Part shown: positions 1 through 7,628 of the stretch, piece by piece | Position numbering within the stretch: the first letter of the stretch is position 1 | Layout of the letters: the number at the start of each line of letters is the position of its first letter | Source: Streptomyces ochraceiscleroticus | GTDB taxonomy: Bacteria; Actinomycetota; Actinomycetes; Streptomycetales; Streptomycetaceae | Length of the DNA stretch: 64,000 bases | Reading direction: 5' to 3' | Assembly: GCF_000720485.1 (NCBI RefSeq) | Contig: NZ_JOAX01000006.1 | Coordinates: 124,001 to 188,000 of the forward strand | The notes under the pieces: model-generated | What the model saw: only the letters and a program-made list of their open reading frames with translations | Database searches by the model: none | Told to the model about the DNA's origin: nothing | Position numbers and translations under genes: made by a program

Positions 1-2011
1 CGGTGACGGTGCACGCGCCCTCATCGGGCGCCGCGGTGGCGCCGATGCTCGCGGGGTCGCCGTACCGGGTCAGCAGCTCCGTACGGAGCGCGGCGGTGAA
101 GTCCTTGACCGTGCCCGCCATGTCGCCGGAGGCGTCGGCCGCGGCGCGCGGCAGGAGCCGGTCGCCGCCGAGCTCCGCCAGCCGGTCGTCGAGGAGGGTG
201 GGGACGCGCTGGTAGGTGGCGGCCCAGTTGCGGTCGCCGACACCGAGGACGGCGTAGGGAACGCCGTCGGCGGCGCCCTCGGGCGCGCCCTCCAGCCAGG
301 CCGTGAAGGCGGCCGCATCGTCGGTCGGGCGGCCGTTGTAGGAGGCCGCCACGAGGATCACCGGGCGGTCCGTGGGCAGCGCGCCCGTGTAGGCGTCCAG
401 CGGCGCGACCTCGGCGGCGCAGCCGAGCCCGGTCGCCTCGTCGGCCAGCCGCTCGGCGAAGTCCTTGCAGGTGCCGTAGTTGGTGCCGTGCAGGAGCAGC
501 AGCCCGGTGCCCTGCCGTACCCGGGTGGGGAGCCCGTCGTCGGCGGCGGGCGCGTCGTCCGCGGTGCCGGTGCCGGGGAGCACGGTGAGCGCCGCTCGGT
601 CGGCCACGCGGTCGGCGGCGGTGCGCTCGGCGAGCCGCACGGTGAAGCCGTCCGGCTTCAGCGTCAGCGTCTCCTTGACGGTCAGCGCGTAGTCGCCGTG
701 GTCCTCGAAGCGGTAACGGTGCACCAGAAGGGCCAGCAGCATGGTCGCCTCGTGCAGCGCGAACTGCCGCCCGATGCAGGCGCGTTCACCGGTACCGAAG
801 GGCTTGTACGCGTGCGGGGAACGGGCCGCCTCCGCCTCGGGTGCGAAGCGCGCCGGGTCGAACAGCTCGGGGTTGTCGCCCCAGACCGGGTCGCGGTGCA
901 GCATCGGGGTGAGGACCGTGAAGATCTGCCCGGCCTCGACCGGGTACCGGCCGGCGAGCGTCGTGTCCTCCTTCGCCTGCCGGCTGAACGCGGCCGCGGT
1001 GGGCCACAGTCGCAGCGCCTCGTTCAGCACCTGCCGGGTGAAGGCCAGCTTCCCGATGTCCTCGAAGGACGGGTCGGGGTCGGCCGCGTCACCGAACAGC
1101 TCGTCGGCCTCGCGGCGCGCGATCCGCAGCGCGACCGGGTCCTTGAGCAGGTGGTAGAGGGCGAAGGAGAGCGCGCCGGAGGTGGTCTCGTGGCCGGCGA
1201 TCAGGAAGGTGATGACCTGGTTGCGGATGTTGGCCGGGTCCAGGGTCGTGCCGTCCTCCGGGTGCGGCGCGCCGAGCATCAGGCCGAGCAGGTCGTCGGC
1301 GGAAGTGTCGCCGGAGGCGGTACGCGCGCTGATGACGTCGTCCACCACCGAGGCGAGGTAGTCGGCGTCCGCGCGGAACGCCTCGTCGCGCTCGGTGTAG
1401 TCGACGCCCGGCTTACGGGCCAGCCGCGTCATGCTCCACTCCAGGCAGCGCACCATCGCGTCCACGAAGGGGTGCGGCGTCTCGCGCCCGAAGGACTCGA
1501 AGTCGAAGCCGAATCCGGCGAGTCCGATGGTGTCCAGGGTCATCCGGGTCATGTCGTCCGGCACGTCCACGGACGCGCCCTCGGCGACCCGGTGGTCCCA
1601 GCTCGCCATCAGCCGGCGGGCGACCGCGAGCATGGCCGGGTGGTAAGTGCGCATCGAGCCCAGCGCGAAGGCGGGCATGAGGATGTCGTGCGCCTTGGCC
1701 CAGTTCGGCTCGTCGTTGTAGGCGGTGAAGAGCCCGTCGGCGGCGAACTCCCGTACGTTCTCCAGGGCCGGCCCGACGGCCTTCTCGAAGCGGGTCTCGT
1801 CGGCGAGCTCGGTCACCAGCTCCAGGGAGGTGACGAAGGTGGCGTCCCGGCCGTGCAGCCGTCGCCGGAAGATCGGGCCGTGCTCGCGCGCCAGGCCCAT
1901 GGCCCGCTGGAGAGGGGTACGGGAGAGGCCGGCGGCCGTGATGTCCACCACGGGGATGCCGTCGTCGTCGAGGGTGACGGTGTCGGCGCTCTGAAGCTGC
2001 GTATCGCTCAT
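1..2011 (-). CDS. CYP102-type self-sufficient cytochrome P450/NADPH reductase (3' end outside window)
   Basis: A bifunctional fatty-acid hydroxylase of the P450-BM3 class, cytosolic. The 670 codons visible (ATG at 2011) give a whole P450 domain, residues 1 to about 470. It has the I-helix motif AGHETTSG starting at residue 272, the ExxR helix EALRLWP, and the haem loop FGTGERACIG with ligand Cys412. A flavodoxin-like FMN domain follows, with the phosphate-binding stretch GTNYGT near residue 510. The FAD/NADPH half must lie beyond position 1, since BM3 homologues are about 1,050 residues. Family knowledge predicts NADPH-driven subterminal hydroxylation of medium and long fatty acids. It is divergent from a PAS-LuxR regulator, with a palindrome between them. 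The placement next to lipid-oxidising enzymes fits an oxylipin role, which is an inference. Confidence 0.93.
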   Translation of the reverse strand, partial: MSDTQLQSADTVTLDDDGIPVVDITAAGLSRTPLQRAMGLAREHGPIFRRRLHGRDATFVTSLELVTELADETRFEKAVGPALENVREFAADGLFTAYNDEPNWAKAHDILMPAFALGSMRTYHPAMLAVARRLMASWDHRVAEGASVDVPDDMTRMTLDTIGLAGFGFDFESFGRETPHPFVDAMVRCLEWSMTRLARKPGVDYTERDEAFRADADYLASVVDDVISARTASGDTSADDLLGLMLGAPHPEDGTTLDPANIRNQVITFLIAGHETTSGALSFALYHLLKDPVALRIARREADELFGDAADPDPSFEDIGKLAFTRQVLNEALRLWPTAAAFSRQAKEDTTLAGRYPVEAGQIFTVLTPMLHRDPVWGDNPELFDPARFAPEAEAARSPHAYKPFGTGERACIGRQFALHEATMLLALLVHRYRFEDHGDYALTVKETLTLKPDGFTVRLAERTAADRVADRAALTVLPGTGTADDAPAADDGLPTRVRQGTGLLLLHGTNYGTCKDFAERLADEATGLGCAAEVAPLDAYTGALPTDRPVILVAASYNGRPTDDAAAFTAWLEGAPEGAADGVPYAVLGVGDRNWAATYQRVPTLLDDRLAELGGDRLLPRAAADASGDMAGTVKDFTAALRTELLTRYGDPASIGATAAPDEGACTVT

Positions 2012-2054
2012 GACTCCACAGTGACCGGCCCGGTGTGCCGCGCTCCCCGCGGTA

Positions 2055-2072
2055 ACTGCATGATTGTGCAGT
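2055..2072. promoter_or_regulatory. Palindromic operator candidate between the P450 and PAS-LuxR genes
   Basis: An 18-bp inverted repeat, ACTGCA-TGATTG-TGCAGT, with perfect 6-bp arms. It lies 44-61 bp upstream of the P450 start codon in the divergent intergenic region. Its position suits a regulator of the P450 promoter, possibly the adjacent PAS-LuxR protein. No binding data are available. Confidence 0.45.
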
Positions 2073-2199
2073 GATTTCTTGCGCGCGGGTCTTGCGGACC
2101 GGCGGAAGATGATCTTCGCGGTACGGGCGGCCCGCGCGGTCCGCCGGACGGAGCAGGACCGATGGACGTACGAGACGGAAGGACAGGTGTCACCGGCCG

Positions 2200-2865
2200 A
2201 TGGGTGACGACCTCTTCGCGCATCCGGGCGTGCCGGGCCCGGCCGCCGCGCCCTGGCACAACTACTTCCTGATCCTGCTGGACCGGATGCCGCTGCCGGT
2301 CGCGGTGTGCCGCGCCGACGGCGAGATACTGATCGCCAATCCGGCGATGGCCGCGGTGTGGGGCACCACGCGCGGCCAGCTCCGCGGCCGCAACCTCCTG
2401 GACCACTTCAGCCCCCGGGCGATCTCGCAGGTCGGCCGGCTCGTCGAGGCCGTACGGATGGGCCGCCGCTCCCGCTACCCCGTCGAGGTCCGCTGGCGCG
2501 AGGGCGCGGACGGACCCGAGTACGAGGGCATGCTCACCCTTGATCCGGTCGGCGACCCCTCGGACGAGCCGCCCGCGCTGCTCGCCATCCTCCGCGTCCA
2601 CGAGGACCGTCCGGCGCCGCCGCCCGCCGCCGAGGTCAGCCCCGTGGAGTCCCGCATCCTCGCCCTCGCCGCCGCCGGTGCCACCACGGCCGCCATCGGC
2701 AAGGACCTCGGCCTCACCGTCGACGGCGTCAACTATCACCTCACCCGCTTGACCCGCCGCTTCCGCGTCCCCAACCGCACCGCTCTGGTCGCCCGCGCCT
2801 ACACCCTCGGCCTCCTCTCCCCCACGGCCTGGCCCCCGGCTCCGGCCGAGGAACGGGACACCTGA
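2200..2865 (+). CDS. PAS domain LuxR-family transcriptional regulator
   Basis: A 221-residue DNA-binding regulator. Residues about 25-125 form a PAS fold (from MPLPVAVCRADGEILIANPA through the redundant strand LTLDPVG), likely sensing a small ligand or redox state. Residues about 150-210 form a LuxR-type helix-turn-helix (ESRILALAAAG, then VDGVNYHLTRLTRRFRV). There is no response-regulator receiver domain, so it is not a classical two-component regulator. It starts at ATG 2200, about 190 bp from the divergent P450 start, and is followed by the catalase-like/dioxygenase fusion gene. Control of one or both neighbours is inferred from position only. Confidence 0.85.
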   Translation: MGDDLFAHPGVPGPAAAPWHNYFLILLDRMPLPVAVCRADGEILIANPAMAAVWGTTRGQLRGRNLLDHFSPRAISQVGRLVEAVRMGRRSRYPVEVRWREGADGPEYEGMLTLDPVGDPSDEPPALLAILRVHEDRPAPPPAAEVSPVESRILALAAAGATTAAIGKDLGLTVDGVNYHLTRLTRRFRVPNRTALVARAYTLGLLSPTAWPPAPAEERDT

Positions 2866-2973
2866 GAGCCCACGGGAAGCGGGTACGACGACCGCGGCGC
2901 CGGCCTCCCCTGCGGATGCCGGAGGCCGGGCGGAATCGGCGCGAATCGGACCGTGCCAGGGCGGAGCCCGGGC

Positions 2974-3018
2974 CGGTAGCGTCGGCCGCTCTTCTTCCCG
3001 TACGGAGGGTGCGGACCC
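2974..3018 (+). promoter_or_regulatory. Leader of the fusion gene, repeated before the second catalase-like gene
   Basis: Contains CGGTAGCGTCG (2974-2984), including the -10-like TAGCGT, and the ribosome site TACGGAGGGTG at 3001-3011, before ATG 3019. Both elements recur at 6097-6107 and 6122-6132 ahead of the paralogous gene. No -35 consensus was found. Confidence 0.5.
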
Positions 3019-5883
3019 ATGGCCGACACCGTGAGTTACGTGCAGTACGAGACGTACGAAGGCGGCAGCCCAGAGGCGGAGCGGCTGCTCTTCGAGAAGC
3101 TGGCGCGCGAGCTGATGCGCGTGCAGTCGCGGAACAAAACGAGCAGCGGGGCGCCAGGTGTCCAGCGCGCCTTCCATGCGAAGGGCATCCTCGGCGTGGA
3201 GAACGCCAGGCTGCGCTTCAACGATGATCTGCCGCCCGCGCTGGCCCAGGGCTATGCCCAGCCGGGGGCCGAGTACCCCGCGCTGGTACGGCTGTCCAAC
3301 GCCTACGGCATACCGGGCTCCGACGTCTCGCCCGACATCCGCGGCGTCGCCGTGCGGGTGGAGGTGTCGGCGGAGGAGACCCACGATCTGCTGGCGGCCA
3401 ACTTCCCGGTGAGCCATGCGCGCAACGCCCGCGAGTTCGTGGCGTTCGCCAAGGCGTTGGCGGGCGCCAGGACACCCCTGCAGAAGGCGTTCGGGCTGCT
3501 GGTGAAGCTGCCGCTGGCGGTCGGCTGGTCCACCGCGACACGGATGCGGCGCAATGTGCAGGCCGCGACGCGGCACACGGTCGGCTCGCTGGCACGCGAG
3601 ACGTACTGGAGCCGGGGCGCATGTCTGTGGGGCGACGCCGGGCCGGTGCGTTACCAGCTCCGGCCCACGCCCGGCGGCGCGCCCGCGCCCCGCCCGGACC
3701 GGCACGACCCCGACCACCTGCGGCACGAGCTGGCCGAGCGGCTGGCCGCCGCGGACGTCGAATTCGACCTGTGCGTACAGCGGTTCGTGGACGAGAAGCG
3801 CACGCCGATCGAGGACGGCGCCTCGGAGTGGCGGGAGTCGGACGCGCCCGTGATTCCGGTGGCGCGGCTGACGATCCCGCGCCAGGACCTCACCACCGCC
3901 GAGGCCGGCTCCGCGGCCCGCCGCATCGAAGAGCTGTCGTTCAACCCGTGGTACACCACGGAGGACTTCCGCCCGCTGGGCAATCTGAACCGGGCCAGGA
4001 AGGCCGCGTACCAGGCGAGCGCGGCACACCGCCTCGGCACCCGCTTCCGGACCGAGGAACCGCTGCGCAACACGGTGCTCGGGGTGCCGCTGCGGGCGGC
4101 GTTCACCAGGCTCAACCGATTCCTCCCCTGGCACCGGCTGCCCTTGGAGGCGGGCCTGCTCAACCTGGTCGTCCTGCGGCAGGTGCTGCGCCGCCGCAAC
4201 CTCATCGACACCGAGCTGCCCGAGGCGCCGCCGAGGGCGGTACCCGTACCGGAGACGGTGGACGAACGCGCCCGCACGGCCCGCTCGTACGACGGTTCCC
4301 ACACCGACCTGTCGGCGCCGCGGATGGGCGCGGCCGGCCGGGCGACCTTCGGGCGCAACCTCAAGCCGGTCTACCGCCCGGACCTCTTCGACACCCCGAA
4401 CGCCGTCACCGTGGCCCGCGAGCTGCTGCACCGCCGCGCCTTCCAGCCCGCGACCTCGCTGAACGTCCTGGCCGCCGCCTGGATCCAGTTCCAGGTCCAC
4501 GACTGGGTCAACCACCAGCGGTACTCCCTCGCCGAGCGATCGGTCGAGGTACCGCTGCCGCCCGGCAGCACCTGGTACAACACCCCCGGCGGCCCGGCCG
4601 AGAACGTCATGCGGATTGCCGACAACCGGGGCCTGGAGCGTTCGGGCAAGCCGCCCATCCTCTTCACCAACACCACCTCGCCCTGGTGGGACGGCTCGGA
4701 GGTCTACGGCGGTGACGAGAGCACCGCGCGCAGCCTGCGCGAGCCGGACGGCGCCAAGCTGCGCCTGGAGGACGGCCATCTGCCGATGGGCTCCAACGGC
4801 ATCCCGCTGACCGGCTTCAACGAGAACTGGTGGCTGGGCCTGTCGGTCATCCACACCCTCTTCGCCCGCGAGCACAACGCGGTCTGCGACGCGCTGCACA
4901 GGGAATACCCGAAGATGACCGCGGAGCAGGTCTACCAGACCGCGCGGCTCATCGTCTCCGCGCTGATCGCGAAGATCCACACGGTGGAGTGGACGCCGTC
5001 GATCCTGGCGACCAAGGCCATCGACATCAGCCTGCACACCAACTGGGAGGGTCCGCCGAACAACTGGGTGCAGCGGCTGGGTCTGTGGCTGGTCGAGGCG
5101 AACTCCCTGCACGGCATCCCGAAGACCCTGCCCGACCACCACAACGTGCCGTTCTCGCTGACCGAGGACTTCGTCACCGTCTACCGGATGCACCCGCTGA
5201 TCCCGGACGACTACGAGCTGCGCGAGCACCACTTCGGGCAGCGTCTGGAGGCCCTGTCCTTCAACGACCTGCAGGGCGGCGCGGCGGAGGGGCTGGCCCG
5301 CAAGACGGGCCTGACGGACTCGCTGTACTCGCTGGGCATCGCGCACCCGGGCGCGATCACCCTGCACAACTACCCGCGCGCGCTGACCCACTTCGAGCGG
5401 GACGGCGAGATCATCGACCTGTCGGTGGTGGACCTGGTACGGACGCGGCGGCGCGGCGTGCCGCGGTACAACGACTTCCGGGCCGGGCTGCACAAGCCGC
5501 GGCTGACGCGCTTCGAGGAGGTCACCACCGATCCGGACACGGCCGCGCTCCTGAAGGAGGTGTACCGGGACGTCGACGAGATCGACACCATGGTCGGGCT
5601 GTTCGCGGAGGCCCCGCCGCAGGGCTTCGGGTTCAGCGACACCGCCTTCCGGATCTTCATCCTGATGGCGAGCCGCCGCATCCAGTCCGACCGGTTCCTG
5701 ACCGTCGACTTCCGCCCCGAGATCTACACGCCGCTGGGCATGGACTGGGTGGCGCGCAACGGGATGAACTCCGTCATCCTGCGGCACTGCCCGGAGCTGT
5801 CGGCGATGCTGCCGCGTGACGCCGGCGCCTTCGCGCCCTGGCGTCCGGTGCTCCCGATGCGCGGCACCGGCCCGGAGTCGTGA
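3019..5883 (+). CDS. Fusion of catalase-like haem domain and fatty-acid alpha-dioxygenase
   Basis: A 954-residue protein with two haem domains. Residues 1 to about 345 resemble catalase-related hydroperoxide enzymes such as coral allene oxide synthase. Visible residues are distal His53 (AFHAKG), VRLS at 90-93, Asn127 in LLAANFPV, and the proximal RxxxY motif Arg327-Tyr331. Residues about 355-954 match plant alpha-dioxygenase and animal haem peroxidases: distal His494 in QVHDW, REHNAVCDAL near 617, AKIHTVEW near 651, and Tyr722-xx-His725 in YRMHPLIPD (catalytic Tyr and haem-ligand His). The predicted chemistry is 2-hydroperoxidation of fatty acids, followed by conversion of the hydroperoxide. 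ATG 3019 follows GGAGGG. There is no signal peptide. Substrate and product are unknown. Confidence 0.88.
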   Translation: MADTVSYVQYETYEGGSPEAERLLFEKLARELMRVQSRNKTSSGAPGVQRAFHAKGILGVENARLRFNDDLPPALAQGYAQPGAEYPALVRLSNAYGIPGSDVSPDIRGVAVRVEVSAEETHDLLAANFPVSHARNAREFVAFAKALAGARTPLQKAFGLLVKLPLAVGWSTATRMRRNVQAATRHTVGSLARETYWSRGACLWGDAGPVRYQLRPTPGGAPAPRPDRHDPDHLRHELAERLAAADVEFDLCVQRFVDEKRTPIEDGASEWRESDAPVIPVARLTIPRQDLTTAEAGSAARRIEELSFNPWYTTEDFRPLGNLNRARKAAYQASAAHRLGTRFRTEEPLRNTVLGVPLRAAFTRLNRFLPWHRLPLEAGLLNLVVLRQVLRRRNLIDTELPEAPPRAVPVPETVDERARTARSYDGSHTDLSAPRMGAAGRATFGRNLKPVYRPDLFDTPNAVTVARELLHRRAFQPATSLNVLAAAWIQFQVHDWVNHQRYSLAERSVEVPLPPGSTWYNTPGGPAENVMRIADNRGLERSGKPPILFTNTTSPWWDGSEVYGGDESTARSLREPDGAKLRLEDGHLPMGSNGIPLTGFNENWWLGLSVIHTLFAREHNAVCDALHREYPKMTAEQVYQTARLIVSALIAKIHTVEWTPSILATKAIDISLHTNWEGPPNNWVQRLGLWLVEANSLHGIPKTLPDHHNVPFSLTEDFVTVYRMHPLIPDDYELREHHFGQRLEALSFNDLQGGAAEGLARKTGLTDSLYSLGIAHPGAITLHNYPRALTHFERDGEIIDLSVVDLVRTRRRGVPRYNDFRAGLHKPRLTRFEEVTTDPDTAALLKEVYRDVDEIDTMVGLFAEAPPQGFGFSDTAFRIFILMASRRIQSDRFLTVDFRPEIYTPLGMDWVARNGMNSVILRHCPELSAMLPRDAGAFAPWRPVLPMRGTGPES

Positions 5884-6028
5884 GTGTCCGCTCGCTGTGA
5901 AGGATCCCGGCCATGGGCGGCACGGCCGGGTGGGGCGGGCGGGAGGGAAGGCACCGTATCGCCCCTCGCCGGGCCGGGTGCACCCGCTCGCTCCCGGCGC
6001 TGACCTGCTCCGTTGCCGCCTCCGCCAG

Positions 6029-6058
6029 TTCGCGCCCGGCCCGTGGGCCGGGCGCGAA
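6029..6058 (+). terminator. Strong stem-loop after the fusion gene
   Basis: A perfect 14-bp inverted repeat (TTCGCGCCCGGCCC, loop GTG, then its complement). It sits in the 255-bp gap between the fusion gene and the next catalase-like gene. It probably ends or attenuates transcription, so the downstream genes may use their own promoter. Confidence 0.7.
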
Positions 6059-6096
6059 ACGGGCCCGAAACTCGCGCTGCTGTCGTTCACGGCGCT

Positions 6097-6138
6097 CGGT
6101 AGCGTCGCCTTCCCCAGCAGGTACGGAGGGTGGGTTCG
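6097..6138 (+). promoter_or_regulatory. Leader of second catalase-like gene, copy of the fusion-gene leader
   Basis: Carries the same CGGTAGCGTCG box (6097-6107) and TACGGAGGGTG ribosome site (6122-6132) as the leader at 2974-3018. The spacing to the start codon is nearly the same (42 against 45 bp). This suggests the two genes arose by duplication including the leader, and may be co-regulated. Confidence 0.5.
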
Positions 6139-7173
6139 ATGGCCGATCCCCTGCAGTACGAGCGCTACGAAGGCGGGAGTGCCGAGGCCGAGCGCCTGCT
6201 CTTCGAGCGGCTCCGGGCCGACATCGTGCGGGTGCAGCAGAAGAACCAGCAGGCGGCGGGCGCCGGCAGCCCGGCCCGGGTCTTCCACGCCAGTCCCGTG
6301 CTGGGACTGGACAACGCGCGGCTGCGCTTCCTCGACTCCCTGCCGGCCGGGCTGAGCGGCGGCTTCGCGCAGCCCGGTGCCGCTTACCCGGTCACCGTGC
6401 GACTGTCGAGTTCCACCGGAATTCCGCGGCCCGACGCGGCCCCCGATCTGCGCGGCGTGGCCCTGCGCATCCAGGCGGCGCAGGACCAGAGCCATGACCT
6501 GCTGATGCTCAACACACCGGCCTCGCACGCCGCCGACGCCCGGGAGTTCGTGGCCTTCGCCACGGTCATGGCGGGCGTCACGTCCACCGCGGCGGTGGCA
6601 TCCCGGTTCCTGTTCGCCCTCCCGCGGGCCGTGGGCTGGTCCACCGCGAACCGGATGCGCCGCGTCCTCCAGGCCGCGACCGGCCGGAAGGTCGGCAGCC
6701 TGGCCCGGGAGACCTACTGGAGCCAGAGTCCGATCCTGTGGGCCGACGCCGGACCGGTCCGGTATCTCCTGCGCCCCCGGGACAGCGACACCGGTGTGCC
6801 CGCGCCCCGGCGGGACCGCTCCGACCCCCGCTATCTGCGGACCGAGCTGGCCCGGCGGCTGGCACAGGAGGACATCGTCTTCGAGCTGTGCCTCCAGTTG
6901 TTCGCGGACGAAGCGCGCACCCCCGTCGAGAACGCCTCGGTGGAGTGGCCAGAAGACATCGCTCCGCCGGTGCCGGTGGCCCTGCTGACCATCGAGCGGC
7001 AGGACATCGACAGCGAGGAGGCGCAGGCCGCCTCCCGCCGGATCGAGCAGCTCGCGTTCACGCCGTGGAACACCACGGACATGTTCCGTCCGCTCGGCAA
7101 TCTCAACCGTTCCCGCAAGACGTTGTACGAGGCCAGCAGCGCGGCCCGGCTCGGCCGGCGCAGCTCCGTATGA
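6139..7173 (+). CDS. Stand-alone catalase-like haem protein (allene-oxide-synthase-like)
   Basis: A 344-residue paralogue of the N-terminal half of the upstream fusion, ending just after that domain. It retains the catalase-fold signature residues: distal His50 (VFHASP), VRLS at 87-90, Asn125 in LLMLNTPA, and proximal Arg326-xxx-Tyr330. At this length it lacks the catalase C-terminal regions, as do catalase-related hydroperoxide lyases and allene oxide synthases. ATG 6139 is chosen because an in-frame GTG at 6130 lies inside the GGAGGG ribosome site. It likely acts on fatty-acid hydroperoxides made by the neighbouring dioxygenases; peroxide detoxification is the alternative. It is the first gene of a tight run to 12,450. 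Confidence 0.82.
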   Translation: MADPLQYERYEGGSAEAERLLFERLRADIVRVQQKNQQAAGAGSPARVFHASPVLGLDNARLRFLDSLPAGLSGGFAQPGAAYPVTVRLSSSTGIPRPDAAPDLRGVALRIQAAQDQSHDLLMLNTPASHAADAREFVAFATVMAGVTSTAAVASRFLFALPRAVGWSTANRMRRVLQAATGRKVGSLARETYWSQSPILWADAGPVRYLLRPRDSDTGVPAPRRDRSDPRYLRTELARRLAQEDIVFELCLQLFADEARTPVENASVEWPEDIAPPVPVALLTIERQDIDSEEAQAASRRIEQLAFTPWNTTDMFRPLGNLNRSRKTLYEASSAARLGRRSSV

Positions 7174-7238
7174 CGCGCGGCCGTCCATGACCGACCGACG
7201 CCACTGAAACCGACACCGCAAGTCGGGGGAAGCACATC

Positions 7239-7628
7239 ATGGGAAAGACCAAGAAACCCGCACTCCGCCCGTACGCCCAGTACGCCCTGGCGTCCATCCG
7301 CCTGTTCAACGGTGCCACCGCGCTGGTGGCACCCACCGTGCTCATCCAGCGGCTGGAGGGCACGTCCCCGCCCCCGCCGGCCGCCGTCTACGCCTTCCGG
7401 CTCTTCGGGATCCGTACGGTACTGCTGGGCCTGCACATGTTCACCGACGACGGTGACAAACTGCGCGAAGGTCTGCGCGAGGGCCTTCTCATCCACGGCA
7501 GCGACACGATGACCGCGGCCCTGCTGGGCATCCGCGGCATGGTGCCGCCCCGTACCGCGGCCCTCATCACGGCGATCTCCGCGACCAACGTGGCCCTGTG
7601 CCTCCAGGCGTGGAAGCAGTCAAAATGA
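7239..7628 (+). CDS. Small multi-pass membrane protein, function unknown
   Basis: A 129-residue protein with about four hydrophobic segments (near residues 15-37, 48-67, 85-98 and 103-122) and a basic N-terminus, MGKTKKP. It looks like the small four-helix DUF4267/DoxX-like proteins, but the family assignment is tentative. Its stop codon overlaps the start of the GMC oxidoreductase gene (ATGA at 7625-7628), so the two are probably translated together. A membrane anchor or partner for the oxidoreductase is possible but unproven. Confidence 0.7.
   Translation: MGKTKKPALRPYAQYALASIRLFNGATALVAPTVLIQRLEGTSPPPPAAVYAFRLFGIRTVLLGLHMFTDDGDKLREGLREGLLIHGSDTMTAALLGIRGMVPPRTAALITAISATNVALCLQAWKQSK

Noticed and set aside
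488..2074. A 528-codon plus-strand frame opposite the P450 gene
   Set aside because: Low-complexity valine/glycine/arginine-rich translation; the minus-strand P450 frame is unmistakable.
6130..6138. GTG start 9 bp upstream for the stand-alone catalase-like gene
   Set aside because: It lies within the ribosome-binding site, and the paralogue starts at the position matching ATG 6139.
2008..7221. A 1,737-codon open frame on the minus strand antisense to the catalase/dioxygenase genes
   Set aside because: It is arginine/proline/glycine-rich with no family resemblance, and lies exactly opposite real genes. Long antisense frames are expected at this GC content.
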